This document shows positions 13,576 to 21,356 of a stretch of DNA of 37,686 nt, piece after piece. The position numbers and the translations under genes were made by a program. The stretch is from CAISDA01 sp050258555 (GTDB taxonomy: Bacteria; Bacteroidota; Ignavibacteria; UBA10030; UBA8401), in contig JBLMZA010000018.1 of the NCBI GenBank assembly GCA_050258555.1, forward strand, positions 1 to 37,686, in the 5' to 3' direction. The notes below the pieces were generated by a model. It was not told the origin of the DNA, did no database searches, and was given only the letters and a program-made list of their open reading frames with translations. How positions within the stretch are numbered: position 1 is the stretch's first letter; every line of letters starts with the position of its first letter.

Positions 13576-16566
13576 TTAGAATGTGATGCGTACGCCGAAA
13601 TCGACCGTCCGTCCGTAGCGCTGGCTGCCGGTGAGGCGCGTCCAGTTGTCGATCCGGTTTGTCGACGAGGTGGTCTCATCGACATCGAAGATATTGTTGA
13701 CCGCGAGCGTGAGCGCGACATTCGGCGTGAGCTTCTGGCGCATCGTGACATCGGTGCGCGTATAGCTTCCGGTGAGCCCGTCGGTGCGTTCATCGGGCGA
13801 GAAGTTCGCGTTGAATTCACCCTGATAGTAGACCGAGAGCCGCACCGAAAAGTCGGCGATGTCGTAGCCCACGGCGACGTTGCCGAAGAATTCCGGCTGA
13901 TTCTCCAGCTTCTGCTTCTTGTCGATCACGCGGTTGTAGTAGCTCGGAATCATGATCACGCCGAAGTCGGTCGTATCGGGCGTATAGGTGGTTTCGGTCC
14001 GCGTGGCCACGATGTGCGTTTCCGAGCGGATGATCGAGAAATTGTAGGAGAGCACCAGGAACTGGAGATAGCCGGGAAGGAAATTCAGATTGGCCTGGTG
14101 CTCGAACTCCAGCCCCCAGACCTTCGTCGGCTCCGTCGTATTATAGGGAAGCGTGAGCTGATAGCCGCCGCGCGTGAGCGAGGTGTTCCAGAAAATGCCG
14201 AGGCTGTCCAGGAATCTCGGACCGACGAGTCCGCCGCCGTAGAGCGTATGTATGTCGTCCTTGATCGTCTTGTAGAAGGCCGAGACGCTAATGAGTCCGA
14301 GCGTGTTGGAAAACACCGACGTGTTGACTTCGAAGTTCCAGGCCTGCGACAGACGCAGATTCGGATTCCCGACATAGAGGTTGTTCACGGGACCCGCGCT
14401 TTGCGCGTAGAGCTTGATGAGCCGGGCGTTGTAGTCCGGACGGGCCAGCGCCTTATAGGCCGCGAAGCGGAGGTTCAGAAACTCCAGGGGCCGCACGGTG
14501 AGATGGAAGTTCGGAAGCCACACGGTCGAGGAATAGGAGGTCGTCGTATCCTTCACCAGTCCGGTCGGCGTGGGAAATCCTCCGAGCGCGCCCGAACCGG
14601 GCACGAAGCGCGAGAGATAGTCGTTCTGTTCATGCTCCATGCGCAGCCCGGCGATCAGCGTGACGTTCTGGCTGATATTGAGCGTGTTCATGATGTAGGC
14701 CGCGCTGATGCGCTCATCGATGTCGTAAAAATCGAGGTCCGCCGTGTTGTCCACGTAATATTCGTTGGCTGGTCCGGTGCCATTCTTGTTGAGCTCGTAC
14801 CAGTCGTGTATCGCCTGCCGGTTCATGAGCGGATTCAAGAGATACTTGTCGAAGAGGCTCCGCGTCTCGGGCACCGCATCGAGGAAGTCCGACATCTGCG
14901 GCGAGCGGATGAAGTTATTCGCCAGGTAGCGCCGGTAGAACGATTCGAAGCGCGTGCCCATCAGATTCTTCGGCACCCAGCTTCCCAGATAGTACGGCGT
15001 GAAGAGCCGTTCGGAGTGCTTCGAGCGGGCGATGGCCTTGTATTTGCCGCCCCACTTCACTTCGCCCGACATCGCGCGGCCGAGCGTATAGCGGTTCCTC
15101 AGGTCGAGGAAGAGGGTTGTCTGCGTCTCGCGGTTCTCCGATGTGTTGTAGATGCCGGAATCGATCGTCGCGACGCTGAAGTTGTTGACCGCATACGGAA
15201 TGATCTGCTCGGGCCTGTCGGTGATGGCAAAGCCCGCCGGCAGATCCATGCCCGAGATCGGATGTCCGGTCGAATCGAGGGAGCCGATGGTTTCGACGTA
15301 ATCGAGGTAGTAGTCGAACGGGGTCTTCGTATCGGACCGCGCGAACGATCCGCCCCAGTTGACCGTCGTGCCGAAGAGGTTGTTTTCGCCGGAGAGCGCG
15401 GTGTTGAATGTCGTGATGTCCTGCAGCCGGTCGCGCATTTCATAGAAGACCGGGGTCGATGGCGCATTGCGCGTCATGTAGTTGCGCGAATAGGTGCCGT
15501 AGTCCCGGTTGGTGTAGTTGTAATTGGTGTTGAACCGGATCGATCCCGAGTCCGGCGTATCGAAGTCAAACAGGACGGTCGCGCCGTTGCGCTTTCTCAC
15601 CTCGTCGACGAACTGGAGCTTGAAGTTGCTGATGTAATAGCGCGAGGGATTGAAGAGGTCCTGATACTGGATATTCGTGGCCTCGTTGCTTCTGATGCGG
15701 TCCTCGAGCGTGCCGATCACCTGGAGTCCGGCCATGCCGTCGAAGAAGCGTTCGCCGTAGCGCAGGCCGAGATCGTACTGCTTGGCCGAGCGCATCAGGT
15801 TGTTGTAATCGCCCTTCAGGTCGAGCTGGAAGAGGCGCTCCGAGGGCGCTCGGCGCGTCACGAGATTCACCGAACCGGCGATGGCATCGGCATCCTTGTC
15901 GGCCGTGAGGGCCTTGAAGAGCTCGATGCCCGAGAGCGATCCCTGCGAGAGCGTGCTCAAATCCACGCCGCGCGAATCGGGGTCGGTCGGCGGGATCTTC
16001 ACGCCGTCGACGGTCACGGTGGTGAACTTGTCGCTCATGCCGCGCAGGATGACCTTGTTGGCCTCTCCGCCGGAGCGCAGGAGCGACACGCCGGGAAGGC
16101 GGCCGATGGCTTCGGCCGCGTTGGCGTCCGAGAGTTCCTTGATCTTTTCTTCGGAGACGACGTTGACGATCGTCCGGGCCGTGAGCTGCTGATTGATCGC
16201 GGCCATCTGTCCGCGCGCCTGCGCGGTGATGACGACGACTTCGCCTTCGATGATCTCCGGACTCAGGCGCACGTTCACGACGGTCGTCTTGCCCTCCTCG
16301 ATTGCGACGGGAAGTTCTCTCGTGGTGTAGCCGAGGTAGGAGATGCGGACCGTGTAGCGGCCGGAGGCGATGCGGGGAATCTTATATTTGCCTTCGATGC
16401 CGGTCACGGCGCCGAGCGCGGTGCCCTTGAGGAACACGTTGACGCCGATCAAGGGATCGCCCTGTGTGGAGTCGGTGATCAGGCCCTGGAGCGAGCCCTG
16501 GGCAATTCCGGCGGCCGGAAGAAGGAAAAGAAAGAGCACACTGCGCACAACCGTAGAGATCGTCAT
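13576..16566 (-). CDS. TonB-dependent outer-membrane receptor with carboxypeptidase-regulatory-like domain
   Basis: 996 residues. After a signal peptide comes a CarboxypepD_reg-like domain (~25-110: GLITDSTQGDPLIGVNVFLK, GKYKIPRIASGRYTVRI), a plug domain (~125-245, with AIGRLPGVSLLRSGGEANK and GSVNLVTRR), and a 22-strand barrel ending in an aromatic residue (DFGVRITF). The plug style (LSDANAAEAIGRLPGV) is that of the TIGR01782 group of sugar-related receptors in Caulobacter and Xanthomonas. It should import oligosaccharides at the cost of TonB energy. No SusD-like partner is encoded next to it. The start at 16566 has CGGAG 8 nt upstream; ATG 16575 lies within that ribosome-site region. It is first in an operon with the T9SS beta-helix gene, and its promoter shares operators with the GH28-GH105 gene, which points to pectin-derived oligosaccharides. 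Confidence 0.93.
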   Translation of the reverse strand: MTISTVVRSVLFLFLLPAAGIAQGSLQGLITDSTQGDPLIGVNVFLKGTALGAVTGIEGKYKIPRIASGRYTVRISYLGYTTRELPVAIEEGKTTVVNVRLSPEIIEGEVVVITAQARGQMAAINQQLTARTIVNVVSEEKIKELSDANAAEAIGRLPGVSLLRSGGEANKVILRGMSDKFTTVTVDGVKIPPTDPDSRGVDLSTLSQGSLSGIELFKALTADKDADAIAGSVNLVTRRAPSERLFQLDLKGDYNNLMRSAKQYDLGLRYGERFFDGMAGLQVIGTLEDRIRSNEATNIQYQDLFNPSRYYISNFKLQFVDEVRKRNGATVLFDFDTPDSGSIRFNTNYNYTNRDYGTYSRNYMTRNAPSTPVFYEMRDRLQDITTFNTALSGENNLFGTTVNWGGSFARSDTKTPFDYYLDYVETIGSLDSTGHPISGMDLPAGFAITDRPEQIIPYAVNNFSVATIDSGIYNTSENRETQTTLFLDLRNRYTLGRAMSGEVKWGGKYKAIARSKHSERLFTPYYLGSWVPKNLMGTRFESFYRRYLANNFIRSPQMSDFLDAVPETRSLFDKYLLNPLMNRQAIHDWYELNKNGTGPANEYYVDNTADLDFYDIDERISAAYIMNTLNISQNVTLIAGLRMEHEQNDYLSRFVPGSGALGGFPTPTGLVKDTTTSYSSTVWLPNFHLTVRPLEFLNLRFAAYKALARPDYNARLIKLYAQSAGPVNNLYVGNPNLRLSQAWNFEVNTSVFSNTLGLISVSAFYKTIKDDIHTLYGGGLVGPRFLDSLGIFWNTSLTRGGYQLTLPYNTTEPTKVWGLEFEHQANLNFLPGYLQFLVLSYNFSIIRSETHIVATRTETTYTPDTTDFGVIMIPSYYNRVIDKKQKLENQPEFFGNVAVGYDIADFSVRLSVYYQGEFNANFSPDERTDGLTGSYTRTDVTMRQKLTPNVALTLAVNNIFDVDETTSSTNRIDNWTRLTGSQRYGRTVDFGVRITF

Positions 16567-16610
16567 ACCGAGCACTCCGTTGCATAGTTCAGCGTCTTTT
16601 TTGCCTTAGT

Positions 16611-16620
16611 TTACCGGTTA
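16611..16620 (-). promoter_or_regulatory. Third TTANCGNTWA operator-like site, near the TonB receptor start
   Basis: TTACCGGTTA at 16611-16620, within the near-palindrome GTTTACCGGTTAAG, lies 45 bp before the receptor start codon and about 90 bp from the operator pair at 16698-16719. That distance would allow DNA looping between the two sites (inference). Confidence 0.5.
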
Positions 16621-16697
16621 AGTAGGCGCCTGCGGCATTCCCTCTTCCCTGCACGGAGGGAGGCGTGTCTTCGGTCCGCGCAGGGGGTTCCCATACT

Positions 16698-16719
16698 TTA
16701 CCGATAACTTTAGCGATTA
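16698..16719 (-). promoter_or_regulatory. Tandem operator-like sites at the TonB receptor promoter
   Basis: TTACCGATAA (16698-16707) and TTAGCGATTA (16710-16719), start-to-start 12 bp, directly downstream of (and touching) the -10 box. Same core, phasing and place as at 2484-2505. Confidence 0.6.
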
Positions 16720-16747
16720 AAATAGCAAACCTTCATGCCATTGTCAA
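16719..16747 (-). promoter_or_regulatory. Sigma-70-like promoter of the TonB receptor operon
   Basis: Minus strand: TTGACA (16742-16747), a 17-bp spacer, TATTTT (16719-16724). Nearly identical in structure to the promoter at 2509-2537. Confidence 0.7.
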
Positions 16748-16763
16748 GTCCCATTTTTCTGAC

Positions 16764-16793
16764 GCCCGCCCCTCCCTCCAGGCTGGGGCGGGC
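16764..16793. terminator. GC-rich stem-loop after the cytochrome gene
   Basis: GCCCGCCCC (16764-16772) and GGGGCGGGC (16785-16793), a 9-bp GC-only stem with a 12-nt loop, begins 8 bp after the cytochrome stop. No T-run follows on the minus strand, so termination is likely but not classical. It lies just upstream of the receptor promoter. Confidence 0.5.
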
Positions 16794-16800
16794 ATGTGCC

Positions 16801-18306
16801 TCAGGGATTCAGTCCCGTGTGGCAGCTCGTGCACAGGGACTCCTTCCACACATCGCCGATCTCCGAAGGATGCTGAAACTCCATCGGCTGGTTCAAGGGA
16901 CTCATCGCCAGCGAAGCGGGATTTCCCTGCGCGTAAATCGTATGGCAGAGATTGCAGTCCTTGGAAATCTTCCGGCCCGATTCGGATTGGTGCCGGTCGT
17001 TGTGGCAGCGGAAGCAGCCGTCGAATTCCATGTGCCCGATATTCGAGGGATACGCGCTCCAGCGCACCTGCATCTCCGGAAAAATGTTTTTTGAATATTC
17101 TTCTGTCACGCTCCGCGCCGAAGCCAGGATGCTCTGGCGGCGCGATGCTGCAATGTCCGGATATGTCGTGCGGTAAAACTCTTCGATGCCCCGGCTGATC
17201 GCCTCATGCGCGCTGTCTGTCGTGCCGTAGGGCTTCCCGATCAGCTCCATCGCGATGCGCTTGATCGAGGGAAGCGACCGGTCGATCACTCCGGCTTCCA
17301 TCGCATGATCGATGAAGACCTGGGGCGGAAGATAATTGTGCGAGGGTCGGTTGTGACAGTCGATGCAGTCCATCGTCCGCACGCCGAGCGAATCGATCTG
17401 CGCAGCCGACCTTCTGTCGTCCTCGTCTTGATACACGGTCACCGCTCCCGTCTTCCGGTTCGTGTAGCGCACCCAGACAATCGACTGCCGCTGAGGGTCG
17501 GATGCGGCGTATTCGATCTTCACATCGGGATTGATATGCCAGTGGATGCCTTCCGAGAGTCCGTGTGCGCTGTGCGACGGCCCGATCTTCACGGCCATAT
17601 TGATCTGCCACGGGGTATTGGCCTCATCGGCCAGATAATATTTTTTGAGCACGAGCGACTCGCCGTAGAACTTGCTCGGCCAGTGGCAATGCTCGCACGT
17701 CTCGCGCGCGGGCCGGAGGTTCGAAATCGGCGTCGGGATCGGCCGCGGATACACATTGAATGTGACGGCATAGACCTGATAGAGTCCCGAGAGCTTCGAG
17801 CGCACATACCAGTTGGCGCCCGAGCCCACATGGCATTCGACGCAGGCCACCTTCGCATGGGGCGAATTCCGGTATGCCGTATATTCCGGCTTCATCACGC
17901 CGTGGCAGATCGTGCCGCAGAATTCGACCGACTCGGTGAACGTGAAGGCCTGGTAGCTGCCGATTGCCGAGAGCAGCAGAAAGAGCGTCGTGCCCGAGGC
18001 GAAGATGATGAACGCGTTGCGGTTGCGCTCCGTGTTGAGATCGATCACCGGCCATCCGATCGCGCGGTCTTCGCCCGCACGCATGCGCCGGTGCTTCGAC
18101 CACATGCCGACCGGAATAAGAATGAGTCCTGCGATGAGGAAGGCCGGCAGCACGATGTAGATGATGAGCCCGAGATAGGAACTGCCCTGCTGTATGAAGG
18201 TGGAAATGATGAAGAGAAAGACGATCATGAACAGACTGATGAGCGCGATCGTCACGCCTGCAAGCGTGGTCCAGTTGTAGACGGAATGCGGAAGTTTGAG
18301 CTTCAT
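16801..18306 (-). CDS. NapC/NirT-like multihaem c-type cytochrome (seven haem sites)
   Basis: 501 residues. Three hydrophobic helices (~11-37, 43-69, 97-120) anchor it in the inner membrane; the rest faces the periplasm. The first haem site is CGTICH (130-135), a CxxxCH spacing. It is followed by six CxxCH sites: CVECH, CEHCH, CIDCH, CFRCH, CNLCH and CTSCH. The segment CGTICHGVMKPEYTAYRNSP and the following SPHAKVACVECHVG are typical of quinol-oxidising NapC/NirT-family proteins, which pass electrons from menaquinol to periplasmic reductases or outer-membrane conduits. No reductase gene adjoins it, so the electron acceptor is unknown. GGAGG lies 9 nt before the start at 18306; ATG 18315 overlaps that site. 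The three-helix anchor is longer than the single helix of NrfH/NapC and recalls inner-membrane cytochromes of metal-reducing bacteria. Confidence 0.9.
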   Translation of the reverse strand: MKLKLPHSVYNWTTLAGVTIALISLFMIVFLFIISTFIQQGSSYLGLIIYIVLPAFLIAGLILIPVGMWSKHRRMRAGEDRAIGWPVIDLNTERNRNAFIIFASGTTLFLLLSAIGSYQAFTFTESVEFCGTICHGVMKPEYTAYRNSPHAKVACVECHVGSGANWYVRSKLSGLYQVYAVTFNVYPRPIPTPISNLRPARETCEHCHWPSKFYGESLVLKKYYLADEANTPWQINMAVKIGPSHSAHGLSEGIHWHINPDVKIEYAASDPQRQSIVWVRYTNRKTGAVTVYQDEDDRRSAAQIDSLGVRTMDCIDCHNRPSHNYLPPQVFIDHAMEAGVIDRSLPSIKRIAMELIGKPYGTTDSAHEAISRGIEEFYRTTYPDIAASRRQSILASARSVTEEYSKNIFPEMQVRWSAYPSNIGHMEFDGCFRCHNDRHQSESGRKISKDCNLCHTIYAQGNPASLAMSPLNQPMEFQHPSEIGDVWKESLCTSCHTGLNP

Positions 18307-18360
18307 CGTATGCATCCTCCTTGTTTTGCCGGATAGTGGGAACGGGCCGTTTCAAGAGAG

Positions 18361-18389
18361 AGAATAGCATTCGCCGGACTCATTGTCAA
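18361..18389 (-). promoter_or_regulatory. Promoter of the cytochrome gene
   Basis: Minus strand: TTGACA (18384-18389), a 17-bp spacer, TATTCT (18361-18366), 55 bp before the start codon. Confidence 0.65.
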
Positions 18390-18447
18390 GGGCCCCTCAT
18401 CACATTCCGGCACGCCCAAAAAACGCGCTCGCGATCATCTTTCGGGC

Positions 18448-18476
18448 TTGATTCTTCCATACATTCTCCGCATTTT
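18448..18476 (+). promoter_or_regulatory. Possible promoter of the GHL10 lipoprotein gene
   Basis: TTGATT (18448-18453), a 17-bp spacer, CATTTT (18471-18476), 82 bp before the start. The -10 box is poor, so this is tentative. Confidence 0.3.
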
Positions 18477-18557
18477 CATATCATGCGTGTCCGCTCAGAC
18501 GCCGCCACGCACAACGCTCCACCACACATCATTCACACACCAAGCACAGACACTCAC

Positions 18558-20135
18558 ATGAAACTTCAGTCTTCCAGCCGCCTCATTTTCGGCCTCGGCC
18601 TGATGTGCCTGCTTTCGGCCTGCAGCGCATCGAACGCGGCCTCGGACAATGCCGCCCTTGCGCAGGCTCCGCACGCGGAACGGGAGTTCCGCGCGGCCTG
18701 GGTCGCCACCGTCGCCAATATCGACTGGCCCTCGAAGCCCGGCCTTTCCACAAGCGAACAGCAGAAAGAAGCCCTCGCCATCCTCGATACGGCATCGCAC
18801 CTCCATCTCAACGCGATCATCCTCCAGGTGCGTCCGCAGTGCGACGCGCTCTACAGAAGCATGCTCGAGCCCTGGTCGTACTATCTGACCGGCGCCCAGG
18901 GCAAGGCGCCCGAGCCGTTCTATGATCCGCTCTCCTTCTGGGTCGAAGAGGCGCATAACCGCGGCATCGAGCTCCATGTCTGGTTCAATCCCTACCGCGC
19001 GCACTTGCCGGCCGAAGGAGAACTGACCGATGCGTCGTTTGCCAAGCAGCACCCCGAGCTTGCCAAACGGCTTCCCGACGGCATGTACTGGCTTGACCCG
19101 GGAAAGAAGGCGACGCAGGATCATTCCTATGCGGTCGTGATGGACGTCGTCTCGCGCTACGATATCGACGGCGTGCATTTCGACGACTACTTCTATCCGT
19201 ACGGCGACGGGAATTTTCCGGACGACGAGAGCTGGGGTGAGTATCAGCGCTCGGGCGGAACGCTCTCGCGCGATGACTGGCGGAGGGAGAACGTGAACAC
19301 ATTTGTCGAGCGCATCTATCGCGGCATCAAACACGCGAAGCCCTCGGTGAAATTCGGCATCAGCCCCTTCGGCATCTGGCGTCCGGGATATCCCGCATCG
19401 GTCTCCGGATTCGATCAGTACAGCGGGCTCTATGCCGATGCGAAGCTCTGGCTCAACAAGGGATGGGTCGATTACTGGACGCCGCAGCTCTACTGGCCGA
19501 TCAACCAGGTGCCGCAGAGCTTTCCGGTCCTGCTGGGATGGTGGGCGAAGGAAAACACCGAGAAGCGCAATTTGTGGCCCGGCATGATCATCACGCGCGC
19601 CGCGAGCGAACGCGGCACCGATGAAGCCATCAACGAGATCATGGTCACGCGCGGCATGGTGCCCGATGCGCCGGGACATGCCCATTTCAGCATGAAGGTC
19701 TTCATGCGCGATACGACGGTCTTCAATCAGGCGCTCCTGGCCGGTCCCTATCGGAATCAGGCGCTCGTGCCGGGCTCGCCCTGGCTCGATCAGACGCCGC
19801 CTCAGGCCCCGGCAGTCGAGCTTTCGCCTGTGGGCGCGGATTCCATCCGCATCACCTGGACGCCCGCCGATGCCGCCGATGCATTCCATTATGTGCTCTA
19901 TTATCAGTACGGCACCGCATGGACGTACACAATTTTCAACCGCGCCGATCGCTCGGTGGTGCTTGCCCGCTCGCGCTCGGTTGCCAATCCGCGCGCGCGC
20001 CGCGCCTCGGCCGCCGCTCCCGCCTCTCAGGAGATTCCCCCGACGCTCACCGAGAGCCTGACGCAGATCGCCCTCACGGCGGTCGACCGTCTGGGCAACG
20101 AAAGCGTCCAAGTGCCGCAGGCGCTTGCGAAGTAA
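18558..20135 (+). CDS. Glycosyl-hydrolase-like 10 (GHL10/YngK-type) lipoprotein
   Basis: 525 residues. The signal MKLQSSSRLIFGLGLMCLLS ends in a lipobox with Cys at ~21 (LLSACS). The GHL10 catalytic-like barrel (Pfam PF02638 type) spans ~35-400: EFRAAWVATVANIDWPS at its start, NAIILQVRPQCDALY, and DGVHFDDYFYPYGDGNFPDD with the acidic cluster that matches the family active site, then FGISPFGIWRPGYP and YWTPQLYWPI. After ~410 there is a fibronectin-III-like domain (APAVELSPVGADSIRITWTP). The family is widespread in FCB and Firmicutes; a role in cell-wall or polysaccharide glycoside cleavage is proposed, but substrates are mostly unknown. The frame is open back to 18321, but only the start at 18558 gives an export signal. 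Single-gene transcript ended by a strong terminator. Confidence 0.88.
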   Translation: MKLQSSSRLIFGLGLMCLLSACSASNAASDNAALAQAPHAEREFRAAWVATVANIDWPSKPGLSTSEQQKEALAILDTASHLHLNAIILQVRPQCDALYRSMLEPWSYYLTGAQGKAPEPFYDPLSFWVEEAHNRGIELHVWFNPYRAHLPAEGELTDASFAKQHPELAKRLPDGMYWLDPGKKATQDHSYAVVMDVVSRYDIDGVHFDDYFYPYGDGNFPDDESWGEYQRSGGTLSRDDWRRENVNTFVERIYRGIKHAKPSVKFGISPFGIWRPGYPASVSGFDQYSGLYADAKLWLNKGWVDYWTPQLYWPINQVPQSFPVLLGWWAKENTEKRNLWPGMIITRAASERGTDEAINEIMVTRGMVPDAPGHAHFSMKVFMRDTTVFNQALLAGPYRNQALVPGSPWLDQTPPQAPAVELSPVGADSIRITWTPADAADAFHYVLYYQYGTAWTYTIFNRADRSVVLARSRSVANPRARRASAAAPASQEIPPTLTESLTQIALTAVDRLGNESVQVPQALAK

Positions 20136-20157
20136 TTCCTTGTTCAATTCCGGTATG

Positions 20158-20201
20158 AAAAAAAAAGTGTCCATCAGCCGAGACCGATGGACACTTTTTT
20201 T
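20158..20201. terminator. Bidirectional intrinsic terminator
   Basis: GTGTCCATC (20167-20175) and GATGGACAC (20186-20194) form a perfect 9-bp stem with a 10-nt loop, flanked by nine A on the left and seven T on the right. With the A/T flanks paired, the stem reaches about 16 bp. It serves the GHL10 gene (+) and the aldolase gene (-), which converge here. Confidence 0.93.
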
Positions 20202-20229
20202 ATCTGGTGTCTCTTTGTGAATGCGCGCG

Positions 20230-21222
20230 TTATGCCTTGCCTGCGCTGCCGAGCACGTTCACGATTTTGTACTTGTAGAGCTCTTTCAACTGGTCGCGCG
20301 CCGGGCCGAGATACTTGCGCGGATCGAATTCCGCGGGACTGTCGGCGAACACCTTGCGCACGGCCGCGGTCATCGCCAGGCGTCCGTCCGAATCGATGTT
20401 GATCTTGCAGACGGCCGAGCTTGCCGCGCGGCGCAGCTGCTCTTCGGGAATGCCGACGGCATCCTTCAATTTGCCGCCGTTCGCGTTGATGATCTTCACG
20501 AGATCGGACGGCACGGAGCTTGCCCCGTGGAGCACGATCGGGAAGCCGGGAATGCGGCGCTCGCACTCTTCAAGAATGTCGAAGCGCAGCGGCGGCGGAA
20601 CGAGCACGCCGTCGGCGTTTCTTGTGCACTGCTCGGGCGTGAACTTGTTGGCGCCGTGCGATGTGCCGATGGAAATGGCCAGCGAGTCGACGCCGGTCTT
20701 CTTCACGAAATCCTCCACTTCCTCCGGCTTCGTGTAGTGGCTCACCGCGCTCGAGACTTCGTCTTCGATGCCGGCCAAGACGCCGAGCTCGCCTTCGACC
20801 GTCACGTCGTGCGCATGCGCATACTCGACGACCTGTCGCGTCAGCTCCACATTCTTGTCATACGGATGATGCGAGCCGTCGATCATGACGGAAGAGAAGC
20901 CCGACTCGACGCATGACTTGCAGAGCTCGAACGTATCGCCGTGATCGAGATGCAGAACGATCGGAATCTGATAGCCGAGTTCCTTTGCATATTCGACGGC
21001 GCCCTTTGCCAGATACTTCAAAAGCGTCTGATTCGCGTACTTGCGCGCGCCGCTGGAGACCTGGAGGATGACGGGCGATTTCGTTTCGACGCATGCGCCG
21101 ATGATCGCCTGCAGCTGCTCGAGGTTATTGAAGTTGAACGCCGGAATTGCATAACCGCCCTTCACCGCTTTCTGGAAGAGCTCTTTGGAATTAACCAATC
21201 CTAATTCTTTATACGAGGTCAT
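20230..21222 (-). CDS. fbaA: Class II fructose-bisphosphate aldolase
   Basis: 330 residues of the zinc-dependent class IIA type, which splits fructose-1,6-bisphosphate into dihydroxyacetone phosphate and glyceraldehyde-3-phosphate. Features: KGGYAIPAFNFNNLEQLQAI at the N-terminus, VLHLDHGDTFELC with the zinc His and catalytic Asp, TVEGELGVLAGIEDE with a zinc-ligand Glu, SIGTSHGANKF, and VLHGASSVPSDLVKIINANG with the last zinc His and phosphate loop. Length is near the norm for type A. ATG 21222 yields the usual MTSYKELGLVN opening; an in-frame GTG at 21231 is an alternative. It has its own promoter and terminator. It is the glycolytic step that follows the isomerases encoded downstream in the window. 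Confidence 0.96.
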   Translation of the reverse strand: MTSYKELGLVNSKELFQKAVKGGYAIPAFNFNNLEQLQAIIGACVETKSPVILQVSSGARKYANQTLLKYLAKGAVEYAKELGYQIPIVLHLDHGDTFELCKSCVESGFSSVMIDGSHHPYDKNVELTRQVVEYAHAHDVTVEGELGVLAGIEDEVSSAVSHYTKPEEVEDFVKKTGVDSLAISIGTSHGANKFTPEQCTRNADGVLVPPPLRFDILEECERRIPGFPIVLHGASSVPSDLVKIINANGGKLKDAVGIPEEQLRRAASSAVCKINIDSDGRLAMTAAVRKVFADSPAEFDPRKYLGPARDQLKELYKYKIVNVLGSAGKA

Positions 21223-21278
21223 ATCGCTCACAATCTCGCCAATATGTGATGGAAAAAATGCCGGTTGTCTGTCCTAAA

Positions 21279-21307
21279 AAGATAGAAAATCCGCCCTTGA
21301 AATACAA
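21279..21307 (-). promoter_or_regulatory. Promoter of the aldolase gene
   Basis: Minus strand: TTGTAT (21302-21307), a 17-bp spacer, TATCTT (21279-21284), 57 bp before the start codon. Confidence 0.5.
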
Positions 21308-21318
21308 GCATCTTTCCC

Positions 21319-21344
21319 GGTGCGCGCCCGCAAGCGCGCGCACC
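21319..21344. terminator. GC-rich stem-loop after the aldose epimerase gene
   Basis: GGTGCGCGC (21319-21327) and GCGCGCACC (21336-21344) with an 8-nt loop, 12 bp past the epimerase stop. It lacks a T-run; it probably ends or protects the sugar operon transcript. Confidence 0.5.
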
Positions 21345-21356
21345 GCACAGGAGTGC

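Noticed and set aside
13561..16587. A very long open plus-strand frame (over 1000 codons) opposite the TonB receptor gene
   Set aside because: It is antisense to a receptor with full domain structure, has low-complexity Arg/Glu/Val-rich sequence with no known motif, and arises from GC-rich codon use.
16764..16793. The GC-rich stem-loop as an intrinsic terminator with T-run
   Set aside because: The T-run is on the wrong side for the minus-strand cytochrome transcript; listed only as a stem-loop that may end the transcript.
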